Assembly: GCA_017404145.1 (NCBI GenBank)
Contig: JAFRCW010000049.1
Location: 1-36,045, forward strand
DNA length: 36,045 nucleotides
DNA from: Ruminococcus sp.
GTDB taxonomy: Bacteria > Bacillota > Clostridia > Oscillospirales > Acutalibacteraceae
Reading direction: 5' to 3'
The notes beneath the pieces are model-generated. The model saw only the letters and a program-made list of their open reading frames with translations, was not told the DNA's origin and searched no databases. Position 1 is the stretch's first letter. The number at the start of each line of letters is the position of its first letter. Positions 24,295-31,852 of the stretch are shown piece by piece. A program made the translations under genes and the position numbers.

Positions 24295-27200
24295 TCATCG
24301 ACCGAAGAAAGCGATTGCCTTTTGATTGTAGTCATACAGAGCGGTAACCGTTGTCTTGGTGGTCGGATCATCGTTATCGGCATATGCCTTGGCGATATAG
24401 GTCGCGGCATTGAAGGTGACGGTATCTCCGCCTTCAAAGCGAATCTCAAGATCGTCTGTGATCTCCTTAGCGGGGATATCATTGATCCGATAATAAGTGT
24501 ATCTGCCGTTATACCGCGCTAAAATATCAGCGTCATACTGAAGCTCTGTTTCTTTATCTCCGTCAACAAGATAAGCCTTGGGCGGGTTCTGTCCCGGAGT
24601 ACAGCTGAACCAAAGCTGATATACCGTTTCAGACTCGAGGAACATAGAAGAGCCGTAGTAAGAGATCCCCGCGGGGAACTGATCTGCGGTGTAGGTGATC
24701 GGTTCTAAAGCCGAAGGCTCTGCGGGAGCATAGCCTGTCAGTAACTCGTCGATCTCCGCAACAAGAGCGGTATCGGCAGGAGTATAATTAAACTGCTCCT
24801 GTGCCTTTCTGCCGTACCAGAGGATTGAACGGCAGAGATCCTGTAACGCAGTAAACTTGCTGTCGTTATAACCAAGTAACTGTTTAACTGTTTTTGTCTC
24901 ACCGTTAATAGTATACTCGCGATTATTGATTACGTCAATCGCATAGTCCGCAACATGGTAGGTGGTGGAAGCGATCACCTGATCGCCCTTCTTCAAGGTC
25001 GCGGTGATGGTATCCATCATCTCCTTAGGAGCGATCAGTACGGTAGCCACCGCGGCATCATTTCCGTCAGCGGTAAGGCTGTCATCGGTATAAGTCTTGC
25101 CGTTCGACCAGCTGAAGTCCACCTTACATTCAGCAGCGCTGTAACCGGCAGGAAGCAGTACCTTAACGTTCGCACCAATCGCGCCGTTAAGGGTAAGGCT
25201 CTTCTGAATGAAGGGATCAGCGCCATCCTTCGGAGTTGCGGTGAAGATCGGAGTACAGGTGGTGTTGCCTTTGACAGTAAGATAATCATTGCGCGAAATC
25301 ACAACTGTCTCGACCTCTCCGGTATTGACGTCAGTGTATGTGCAACTCCAGCCGGAAACCGCATAATCGTAATAACCATCTGAATAATCGATATTATCCT
25401 TGATATTCTGATCACCGTAATGTGTCTGTTCGCCATAAGGAATCTTTGAATCAGTCGGGTTTGCGCTGTTGCCGCTATGATCAAGCCAATCGACCTTGAA
25501 TGATTTATTCGAGAATACAGCACAGAAATCAGTTGCGCCTTTAACTATAAAGTCCTCTAAACCGGCTGTTGTGATGATCTCATCGCCGGGTTCCGAAACA
25601 TCATCGTCGCCATCACAATAATAAGTGGTATAACTCCAACCTATGAAGTCCTTTGTATTTCCACCGTCAGGTTCTGCACCTGTATAGACAGGATGTGAAC
25701 CGTAATAGGCAAAAGTCTCTGCCAGCGGATGTTCAAAATCTTCATCTGAGTCTCCGGAGAAGAAGTATACAGCACATTTAGCCGGAGTACCTTCAAACTG
25801 AGCGGTATAGGTGGTGTTAGCGATCGCGACATTGGGGTTCTTGTCTGCTGTGGGATTCGAGGAGGTCCAGCCTGTCAGAGTATAATCGGTATATCTATAG
25901 TCGTCATACTTAGTAGGTTCAGGGAAAGTAACAGAGGAGCCGAAATCTACCACTTTTGTTTCATAGATTTTTTCCGGCGCGATCTCATTATTAAAATCAC
26001 CGATATCCGCGTTGACCTTGAAGATGATAGTGATCTTCTGTCCGTCCACATACCAGACGTCGTACTCATCACTGTACTTATATGCTGTGGCTTCAGAAAC
26101 CGGGGTATTGGCGTTATTCGCGATAATTTCGCCGGTTTCATCGCGGACAGCCTCCAGCTCGGCATCTTCGGATGTTGCCGTTCCGTCAGAGGACATCACG
26201 TTCATCGCAGGAACTTCAACTGTAGAATAGTTGATGATCGTACCGTCGCCGGAGATCGCCTCGTCGCCGACATAAGCGATGCCGGCAGGACTGTCGGGAT
26301 CTCCCGTATCACGTATGATAACAGTACCATTCACGACCAGCTGAGCGCCTTCTTCATCGCTGATTTGTTTTGTATTTTTAAATGAACCGGTTTGAGTATC
26401 AATCTCTATACCCTGAGAAGTACTCACAAGCATTACGTCTCTGACGCCGGGATAGGCTCTCTCGCCCTCCTCAGCCGCATCGACGACATAGATCGCGCTC
26501 CGGACGTCAAGAGTCGCGCCGTCATCGACCTGAATGGAGGCGTAAGGCAAAAGCTGAATATCCTGTGTGGCAGTGAGGGTACTGCCGTTTGTTACCTCGA
26601 TATCAATATTGCTGATCGGGAGCTGGAAGTCGGTGGAGTCAATAGAGATCGCGTGATAAAGATTCATCTGCAGATTTGCGATAGCCGCTTCACCGTTAAT
26701 AATGAATTTTGTCTTGAAAATATCAGCGTCAAAATACTTGGTAACATAACCGCTGCTGACAACAAACATCGCCTGCGTATCGGTGTCAAGCACTTTCGGC
26801 TTGCCGACAAAGGGAACCTCGATCGGCACTTTGTTACTACCCAGAGAAAGACAGGCATGGATGTTCTCGACGCCGCCCTTGTAGATATTCAGGCTCGACT
26901 CAATATTCTGAACATAGTACTGAGAAACCGGGAACACACCGTTGAGCTGCTGCTCGGAGTCTCTGGTCATCATCGACATGGCGGTCTCCATATCAGGGAA
27001 GTCGGAAAGCTGGAAGTCCTCATAGACGTAAGCTCCGTCTTCAATATTCACTTCACCCACACCTGATACAAAGCCCCATGAGAAGAGATAGGAGCCCTTG
27101 TTCATATAATCGGTCGGATTCTCGTCATCACCGTCATCGGGAAGGTCAAGAGCCGCAATATCAGCATCGTCAATACCGGAAGAAGTGAAATCCATTTTGG

Positions 27201-27876
27201 CGCCTTCGTTTAATACAACCTTACCGAAAGGTCCCAAAATCGCGTTTGAAGGCATTCCTGCATTATACATGGAAGAATCGCGCACATCGCCCGCGTAGTA
27301 ATAACCGGCAACGCTCATCTGGGAGAGCGCATTGAAAGTCAGCTTGCCGCTGACAGTCAGCGTTTTAAAGGAAGTTGTTTGAGCTATCAGATTGCCCATT
27401 ACGATATTCATATAATTCTCATCGGAAGGTTTGGCGGTGATTCCCAGCTTTGTCTTCATCTCGTTCATCGTCAAATCGCCGGGAGTGAGAGAATAATAGG
27501 TATCTTGAGCGTCATTGGGAACCAGAATAGAGGTATATGCGGGCAGAGTATAGTCGCCGACCAATTCGCCGTCACCTTCCAAAGCAAAGATAAGGAAGGG
27601 ATTTGTCATATTTGCATCATTAATTGCACTCGTTCTATACTCCTCCACTTCGGGAAGGATCGAGCTGAGTTTTTTTCCGCTGTCCATCGTCTGGGCGACG
27701 GAAGACAATACGACCGGTTCGCCGCGATATAAGGTATTGAGCTCAACGGCGTAAACCTTGAAGGTCGCGGTGCTGGCGTCATCCGCCGCAGCGGAGAGGA
27801 CGGTAACCGGGATGATGGAGAGAACCATCAAAAGCGACAGTAAGATCGCTAACATTCGTTTCTGTAATCTTTTCAT
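24295..27876 (-). CDS. 1193-residue secreted surface protein, paralogue of the giant protein
   Basis: The protein has a clear signal peptide (residues 1-30, core MLAILLSLLMVLSIIPVTVL). Residues about 225-480 match the shared N-terminal module of the giant protein: FPVSQYYVQNIESSLNI against FPFNQYYVQNIEVPLKI, and AMFVVSSGYVTKYF against AMFRVSSGYVIKDY. Residues about 630-880 hold InlB/Flg_new-like repeats (YTLTGWTSS, DFIGWSYTTY). The C-terminal module begins at KSLTLNGAIGANVKVLL (about residue 890) and contains GISYYGSSMFLESETVYQLW, which matches GLSYYGNSLLLKSNTQMRFY in the giant protein. It lacks the central beta-helix. No sorting motif is present. AGGAGG lies close to the ATG, and a long structured leader precedes it. 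Confidence 0.85.
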   Translation of the reverse strand: MKRLQKRMLAILLSLLMVLSIIPVTVLSAAADDASTATFKVYAVELNTLYRGEPVVLSSVAQTMDSGKKLSSILPEVEEYRTSAINDANMTNPFLIFALEGDGELVGDYTLPAYTSILVPNDAQDTYYSLTPGDLTMNEMKTKLGITAKPSDENYMNIVMGNLIAQTTSFKTLTVSGKLTFNALSQMSVAGYYYAGDVRDSSMYNAGMPSNAILGPFGKVVLNEGAKMDFTSSGIDDADIAALDLPDDGDDENPTDYMNKGSYLFSWGFVSGVGEVNIEDGAYVYEDFQLSDFPDMETAMSMMTRDSEQQLNGVFPVSQYYVQNIESSLNIYKGGVENIHACLSLGSNKVPIEVPFVGKPKVLDTDTQAMFVVSSGYVTKYFDADIFKTKFIINGEAAIANLQMNLYHAISIDSTDFQLPISNIDIEVTNGSTLTATQDIQLLPYASIQVDDGATLDVRSAIYVVDAAEEGERAYPGVRDVMLVSTSQGIEIDTQTGSFKNTKQISDEEGAQLVVNGTVIIRDTGDPDSPAGIAYVGDEAISGDGTIINYSTVEVPAMNVMSSDGTATSEDAELEAVRDETGEIIANNANTPVSEATAYKYSDEYDVWYVDGQKITIIFKVNADIGDFNNEIAPEKIYETKVVDFGSSVTFPEPTKYDDYRYTDYTLTGWTSSNPTADKNPNVAIANTTYTAQFEGTPAKCAVYFFSGDSDEDFEHPLAETFAYYGSHPVYTGAEPDGGNTKDFIGWSYTTYYCDGDDDVSEPGDEIITTAGLEDFIVKGATDFCAVFSNKSFKVDWLDHSGNSANPTDSKIPYGEQTHYGDQNIKDNIDYSDGYYDYAVSGWSCTYTDVNTGEVETVVISRNDYLTVKGNTTCTPIFTATPKDGADPFIQKSLTLNGAIGANVKVLLPAGYSAAECKVDFSWSNGKTYTDDSLTADGNDAAVATVLIAPKEMMDTITATLKKGDQVIASTTYHVADYAIDVINNREYTINGETKTVKQLLGYNDSKFTALQDLCRSILWYGRKAQEQFNYTPADTALVAEIDELLTGYAPAEPSALEPITYTADQFPAGISYYGSSMFLESETVYQLWFSCTPGQNPPKAYLVDGDKETELQYDADILARYNGRYTYYRINDIPAKEITDDLEIRFEGGDTVTFNAATYIAKAYADNDDPTTKTTVTALYDYNQKAIAFFGR

Positions 27877-28007
27877 TTCTTCCTCCTGATAAAATCATTA
27901 AGTATTCGCAAAGGCAGGTCATCAACAGATACCTGCTGTATATTCTAAGCGCTCTGACGGAGGATCAGACACACAGCCGCTCCGTATCACGCTGTTAAGT
28001 AGGAAGA

Positions 28008-28080
28008 TTAAGTAACTCCATCCCGCCGGAACACCGGCGATACGCCGCAAAGGGATGCGGCTTTCAGCGTTTACTTAACC
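28008..28080 (-). ncRNA. Structured RNA element in the leader of the second surface protein, class unknown
   Basis: On the minus strand from 28078, TTAAGTAA pairs with TTACTTAA (28015-28008) as a closing stem. Inside it are two hairpins: GCCGC/GCGGC (28063-28059 and 28050-28046) with loop ATCCCTTT, and CGCCGG/CCGGCG (28038-28033 and 28028-28023) with loop TGTT. CATCCC in the first loop can pair with GGGATG after the second hairpin, giving a pseudoknot. A second TACTTAA with CAGCGT follows at 28001-27989. CAGCGT could pair with ACGCTG inside the element, so an alternative fold exists. It may be a riboswitch or ribozyme, and I could not match it to a named class. Confidence 0.6.
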
Positions 28081-28247
28081 GTAAATTGCTTGGGAATAGA
28101 TCATTTCTGTCGTCAAAAAATGAAACTCACTTCATTTTTCACATCCTTGTGGACATGACGTTTAAAAACGGACAAAAAGCACAAAATACAGTGGATCAGC
28201 ACCATATTTTTCAGCTAAATATACAATCCCAGAATATTCATAATAGC

Positions 28248-28276
28248 ATTATCTCATTTTATCCGTCAAATGTCAA
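28248..28276 (-). promoter_or_regulatory. Promoter of the second surface protein gene
   Basis: On the minus strand TTGACA (28276-28271), a 17-nt spacer and GATAAT (28253-28248) are present, with an extended TGAGATAAT. The predicted leader is about 365 nt long. Between this promoter and the structured element (28086-28240) I see no credible gene, only an AT-rich hairpin near 28120-28145. Confidence 0.75.
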
Positions 28277-28485
28277 TGCATTTGGAGGAATTTTCACATT
28301 AGAAATTTATTATTCCGGAGTAGAATTATTTGTTGCTTGCTCCTATGCATACCAAGAGAGGAGGTCTCCCCTGTGAGGCAGAACCGGGATCCTCCAACCT
28401 TTTTTTGCGGGATGGTCAAGACCCTCCCCTACGTTGTTCGCATATTCTTGCGGGAAGGTCAAGACCCTCCCCTACGGTTTTGTTG
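28277..28485. repeat. Gene-free stretch with two tandem GTCAAGACCCTCCCCTACG repeats
   Basis: The stretch between the divergent promoters carries GCGGGATGGTCAAGACCC and its continuation at 28407-28433. A second copy lies at 28450-28476. Both match the repeat at 14342-14372. A related GGAGGTCTCCCCTGTG lies near 28361. No ORF here looks real. Confidence 0.7.
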
Positions 28486-28514
28486 TTGACTTTTACCTAT
28501 ATATATGGTAAGAT
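28486..28514 (+). promoter_or_regulatory. Probable promoter of the nagB-glmM operon
   Basis: TTGACT (28486-28491), a 17-nt spacer and TAAGAT (28509-28514) lie about 75 nt before the ribozyme cleavage site. The -10 box is a poor match, so confidence is moderate. Confidence 0.55.
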
Positions 28515-28587
28515 TCATTATGTTTGGGATTTGTAACCCAACATACATAAAACAGCCCCCGAGAACGGAGGAAAAAAGGAGACTGTT

Positions 28588-28765
28588 AGCGCCGGGACCG
28601 AAAGGTTGACGAGGAATGACGGTGATCGAAAGATTCGGCGGATGCCGTCACGGCCGGAATGCTGAAGCGGACAAAAGGAAGGAGCCGCTCGAGTATCCCC
28701 TCAGGGTCGTCAGAGAGAAAGGAAAAAGCGGAATCAATACCGTAACAGAGGTTCTCTCATCGAGG
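28588..28765 (+). ncRNA. glmS-class self-cleaving ribozyme upstream of nagB
   Basis: The glmS ribozyme is activated by glucosamine-6-phosphate and cleaves its own mRNA. The sequence carries the conserved core in order. AGCGCC has the expected cleavage between A28588 and G28589. The P2 helix GGGACC-GAAA-GGT follows, then TTGACGAGG (with the catalytic guanine), GTGATCGAAAGATTCGGCGG and ATGCCGTCACGG pairing with the upstream TGACGG. A peripheral helix GAGAGAA/TTCTCTC closes the 3' part near 28758. The order and spacing match the known glmS ribozymes closely. The next gene is nagB, not glmS. A hairpin TTGGG/CCCAA lies in the leader before the cleavage site. Confidence 0.94.
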
Positions 28766-28820
28766 AAATACGCGTATACTGGTTATCGGTATCGCAAATT
28801 CAACTAATTAAGGAGTTATT

Positions 28821-29612
28821 ATGAGAGTTATTATCCAAGACAACTACGATAAAATGTGTAAATGGGCGGCAAACTACATCGCCGATAAAATCAGAAACCA
28901 TAAAGAGGACAGACCCTTTGTCTTAGGTCTGCCGACCGGCTCCTCCCCTATCGGCGTCTATAAGGAGCTTTATCAAATGAACCAAAAGGGAGAGCTGAGC
29001 TTCTCTAACGTCGTCACCTTCAATATGGACGAATACCTCGGTCTGCCCCACGAGCACGACCAGAGCTACTGGTACTTTATGCATGACAACTTCTTCGATC
29101 ATCTTGTCGATATGAAGAAGGAGAACATCAATATCTTAAACGGTATGACAGACGATCCCGAGGGCGAATGCCAAAGATATGAAGAAAAGATCGCTTCCTA
29201 CGGCGGCATCGACCTCTTCATGGGCGGCATCGGCGTGGACGGTCACATCGCGTTCAACGAGCCTTTCACCAGTCTCGCCTCCCGCACCGGCGTCAGAAAC
29301 CTCACCACCGACACCAGAATCGTCAACTCCCGTTTCTTCGGCAACGATCCCGAAGCGGTTCCCGCTCAGGCGCTGTCCGTAGGCGTGGGCACCGTTACCG
29401 ACTCTAAAGAAGTACTGATCCTCATCAACGGTCACAACAAGGCGAGAGCGCTCGCCGAGACCGTAGAAGGCTCTGTCAGCCACAAGTGGACCTGCTCCGC
29501 CTTACAGATGCATAACGGCGCGATCATCGCCTGCGACGAGGCTGCCTGCGGCGAGCTGACCGTAGACACCTACAAGTACTTCCTCGATATTGAGAAGAAG
29601 GAGAGACTGTAA
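28821..29612 (+). CDS. nagB: Glucosamine-6-phosphate deaminase/isomerase
   Basis: NagB interconverts glucosamine-6-phosphate with fructose-6-phosphate plus ammonia, and the reaction is reversible. The 263-residue protein has the phosphate loop GLPTGSSPIGVYKEL (near residue 35), VVTFNMDEYLGL (near residue 65) and the active-site signature GIGVDGHIAFNEP (near residue 136) with the catalytic Asp, His and Glu. Family length is normal. AAGGAG lies 5 nt before the ATG. A GlcN6P-sensing ribozyme precedes it and sugar-nucleotide biosynthesis genes follow. No nagA or GlcNAc transporter is nearby. I therefore infer that the enzyme works in the amination direction in place of GlmS. Product inhibition of a catabolic enzyme would be an odd use of the ribozyme. 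Confidence 0.94.
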   Translation: MRVIIQDNYDKMCKWAANYIADKIRNHKEDRPFVLGLPTGSSPIGVYKELYQMNQKGELSFSNVVTFNMDEYLGLPHEHDQSYWYFMHDNFFDHLVDMKKENINILNGMTDDPEGECQRYEEKIASYGGIDLFMGGIGVDGHIAFNEPFTSLASRTGVRNLTTDTRIVNSRFFGNDPEAVPAQALSVGVGTVTDSKEVLILINGHNKARALAETVEGSVSHKWTCSALQMHNGAIIACDEAACGELTVDTYKYFLDIEKKERL

Positions 29613-30268
29613 TGTATACCATCAAGGATCTGTATGATCTTGACCATACTCTGGCAAAGGACTATCTCTTACAGTTCACCTATCCCTGGGAAGCCTTAAA
29701 GGGCATCAAGGATATGATCATCGCGCTGGGCGCGACTTTAGGCGATGAATATGAAGAGAGAGAGCCTCAGGTATGGATTCACAAGAGCGCAAAGGTCTTC
29801 CCCTCTGCGTATCTCGGCGCTCCGTGCATCATCGGTCCCAACACCGAGGTGCGTCACGGCGCTTTCATCAGAGGCTCGGCGCTGGTAGGAGCGGACTGTG
29901 TTGTCGGCAACTCCGTAGAGCTGAAAAACGTGATTCTCTTCGATCATGTGCAGACGCCTCACTATAACTATGTCGGCGACTCGATCTTAGGCTACTACTC
30001 CCATATGGGCGCAGGCTCTATCACTTCAAATGTCAAATCCGACAAGAAGCTCGTTGTCGTACATAACGGCACCGAAAGCATCGAAACCGGCATCAAAAAA
30101 TTCGGCGCGATGCTGGGCGACTATGTAGAAGTCGGCTGCAACGCGGTATGCAACCCCGGCACCGTTCTGGGCAGACGCGCAAGCGTTTATCCCACCTCGT
30201 GTGTACGCGGCGTTGTTCCCGCTGACTGTATCTTCAAAAACAGCGGCGAAATCGTAGAAAGGAAGTAA
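29612..30268 (+). CDS. Left-handed beta-helix acetyltransferase, GlmU C-terminal-like
   Basis: The 218-residue protein is made of hexapeptide repeats from about residue 55 on (VWIHKSAKVFPSAYLGAPC, IIGPNTEVRHGAFIRGSALV). HYNYVGDSILGYYSHMGAGS then resembles the active-site region of GlmU's acetyltransferase domain. It lacks the uridyltransferase domain of full GlmU. In this operon it would acetylate glucosamine-1-phosphate to GlcNAc-1-phosphate, the step after GlmM. Homologues are often annotated as UDP-GlcNAc pyrophosphorylase, which the visible domain does not support. Its ATG overlaps the nagB stop by one base. A UDP transfer activity would have to be encoded elsewhere. Confidence 0.8.
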   Translation: MYTIKDLYDLDHTLAKDYLLQFTYPWEALKGIKDMIIALGATLGDEYEEREPQVWIHKSAKVFPSAYLGAPCIIGPNTEVRHGAFIRGSALVGADCVVGNSVELKNVILFDHVQTPHYNYVGDSILGYYSHMGAGSITSNVKSDKKLVVVHNGTESIETGIKKFGAMLGDYVEVGCNAVCNPGTVLGRRASVYPTSCVRGVVPADCIFKNSGEIVERK

Positions 30269-30274
30269 TCTATT

Positions 30275-31624
30275 ATGGGAAAATATTTCGGAACCGACGG
30301 TTTCAGAGGCGAAGCGAACAAAAACCTCACCTTTGAGCACGCGATCCAGATCGGTCGTTTCTTAGGCTGGTATTACGGCGAGAAAATGGGCAAGAAGGCA
30401 AAGGTCGTTATCGGTAAGGATACCCGCCGTTCTTCCTATATGTTTGAATACGCTCTTTGCACAGGTCTGATGGCATCCGGCGCTGACGCGTATATCATGC
30501 ACGTTACCACCACCCCTTCCGTCGCCTATATCACCCGCACGGATGACTTTGACTGCGGTATTATGATCTCCGCTTCTCATAACCCTTACTATGACAACGG
30601 CATCAAGCTCTTAAACGGCAAGGGCGAAAAAATGGAAGAAGAAACTCTTCTCGAAGTTGAAAAGTATATCGACGGCGAAATCGAGGTACCGGTTGCAGAG
30701 AGAGATAAGATCGGCAGAACCGTAGACTATGTCTCCGGCAGAAACCGCTACATCGGCTATCTCATCTCTATGAGCAAATACAGCTTCAAGGGCGTCAAGG
30801 TCGGCTTGGACGTTGCCAACGGCGCGGCGTGGCAGATTGCGAAGGGCGTATTTGACGCTCTCGGCGCAAAGACCTACGTGATGAACGACAGCCCCGACGG
30901 CTACAACATCAACACCGACTGCGGCTCTACCCATATCGAGCATCTGCAGAAGTTTGTTGTCGACAACGGACTGGATATCGGCTTCGCGTATGACGGCGAC
31001 GCCGACCGCTGCCTCTGTGTTGACGAAAAGGGCAACGTAGTCACCGGCGACCATATCATCTATATCTACGGTCTGTATATGAAAGAAAGAGGCAAGCTCC
31101 TCAACAACAAGGTCGTCACCACCAAGATGAGCAACTTCGGTCTTTACAAGGCGCTTGAGAAAGTGGATATCGGCGCTGAGAAAACCGACGTCGGCGACAA
31201 GTATGTGTATGAGAATATGGTACAGTACGGTCACCGTATCGGCGGCGAGCAGTCCGGCCATATCATCTTCTCAAAGTACGCGACTACCGGCGACGGTATC
31301 CTGACCTCTCTGAAAATGATGGAAGTGATGCTGGCAAAAGAAAAACCAATGAGCGAGCTGGCGGCTCCCGTGGTATTCTATCCGCAGGTTCTTGAGAACG
31401 TCAGAGTCAAATCCAAGCCCGCCGCTAAGAACGACCCCGATGTGCAAGCCGAGGTCAAGAAGGTCGAGGAAGCGCTTGGCTCCAACGGCAGGATCCTGCT
31501 CAGAGAATCCGGCACCGAGCCCGTGATCCGTGTTATGGTTGAAGCCGACACCGATGAAATCTGCCGAAAATATGTGGATCAGGTTGTTGACGTCATCAAC
31601 AAAAAAGGTCACACGGTAGAATAA
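30275..31624 (+). CDS. glmM: Phosphoglucosamine mutase
   Basis: GlmM converts glucosamine-6-phosphate to glucosamine-1-phosphate through a phosphoserine enzyme. The 449-residue protein starts KYFGTDGFRGEANKNLTFEH. It carries the active serine in MISASHNPYYDNGIKLL (near residue 101), the metal-binding loop YDGDADRCLCVDE (near residue 240), the sugar-binding GGEQSGHIIFSKYATTGDG (near residue 325) and the phosphate-binding RESGTEPVIRVMVEA near the end. Six bases separate it from the acetyltransferase gene. It completes the path from fructose-6-phosphate to GlcNAc-1-phosphate in one operon under ribozyme control. A MITE-like element starts directly after its stop. Confidence 0.94.
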   Translation: MGKYFGTDGFRGEANKNLTFEHAIQIGRFLGWYYGEKMGKKAKVVIGKDTRRSSYMFEYALCTGLMASGADAYIMHVTTTPSVAYITRTDDFDCGIMISASHNPYYDNGIKLLNGKGEKMEEETLLEVEKYIDGEIEVPVAERDKIGRTVDYVSGRNRYIGYLISMSKYSFKGVKVGLDVANGAAWQIAKGVFDALGAKTYVMNDSPDGYNINTDCGSTHIEHLQKFVVDNGLDIGFAYDGDADRCLCVDEKGNVVTGDHIIYIYGLYMKERGKLLNNKVVTTKMSNFGLYKALEKVDIGAEKTDVGDKYVYENMVQYGHRIGGEQSGHIIFSKYATTGDGILTSLKMMEVMLAKEKPMSELAAPVVFYPQVLENVRVKSKPAAKNDPDVQAEVKKVEEALGSNGRILLRESGTEPVIRVMVEADTDEICRKYVDQVVDVINKKGHTVE

Positions 31625-31781
31625 TACTAATTTCAAATATAAAGCTTTATAACAGATATTAGCGAAAAATTGCGCAAAGCAAGGCGGACGACGCAGGCAG
31701 GCTGGCGCCTGTCAAGGAGTCCAACGCGGCTATGCGTTATTTGGCGCAATAGATGTTAAAGGGTTTCATTTGAGATTAGTA
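31625..31781. mobile_element. MITE-like element with imperfect terminal inverted repeats
   Basis: The 157-bp element starts TACTAATTTCAAAT (31625-31638) and ends ATTTGAGATTAGTA (31768-31781), matching as inverted repeats at 13 of 14 positions. Similarity continues inward over about 40 bp. Both ends are TA, consistent with a TA target duplication of the kind made by IS630/mariner-type transposases. The centre is GC-rich (AAGGCGGACGACGCAGG) and holds TTGCGC/GCGCAA. It has no ORF. It directly follows the glmM stop codon and would form a long hairpin in the operon's 3' RNA. Confidence 0.7.
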
Positions 31782-31800
31782 TAAAGCATCCCGATATAAC

Positions 31801-31834
31801 AAACCTCCTGCGAACAGATTCGCAGGAGGTTTTC
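31801..31834 (+). terminator. Strong terminator between glmM and the membrane protein gene
   Basis: AAACCTCCTGCGAA, loop CAGA and TTCGCAGGAGGTTT form a perfect 14-bp stem. TTTTC follows on the plus strand. Both convergent operons can use it. Confidence 0.88.
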
Positions 31835-31852
31835 TTATGAAATATACTGTTC

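Noticed and set aside
28008..28080. Assignment of the leader element as a cyclic-di-GMP riboswitch
   Set aside because: The conserved motifs of the c-di-GMP-I and c-di-GMP-II classes are not present. Parts recall twister ribozymes, but not well enough to name it.
28086..28376. A 96-codon plus-strand frame in the large gap
   Set aside because: It has no good ribosome binding site, runs against the promoter and leader of the second surface protein and ends in repeat sequence.
28616..28807. A 63-codon plus-strand frame between the promoter and nagB
   Set aside because: It lies inside the glmS ribozyme and its product resembles nothing. The conserved RNA core explains the sequence.
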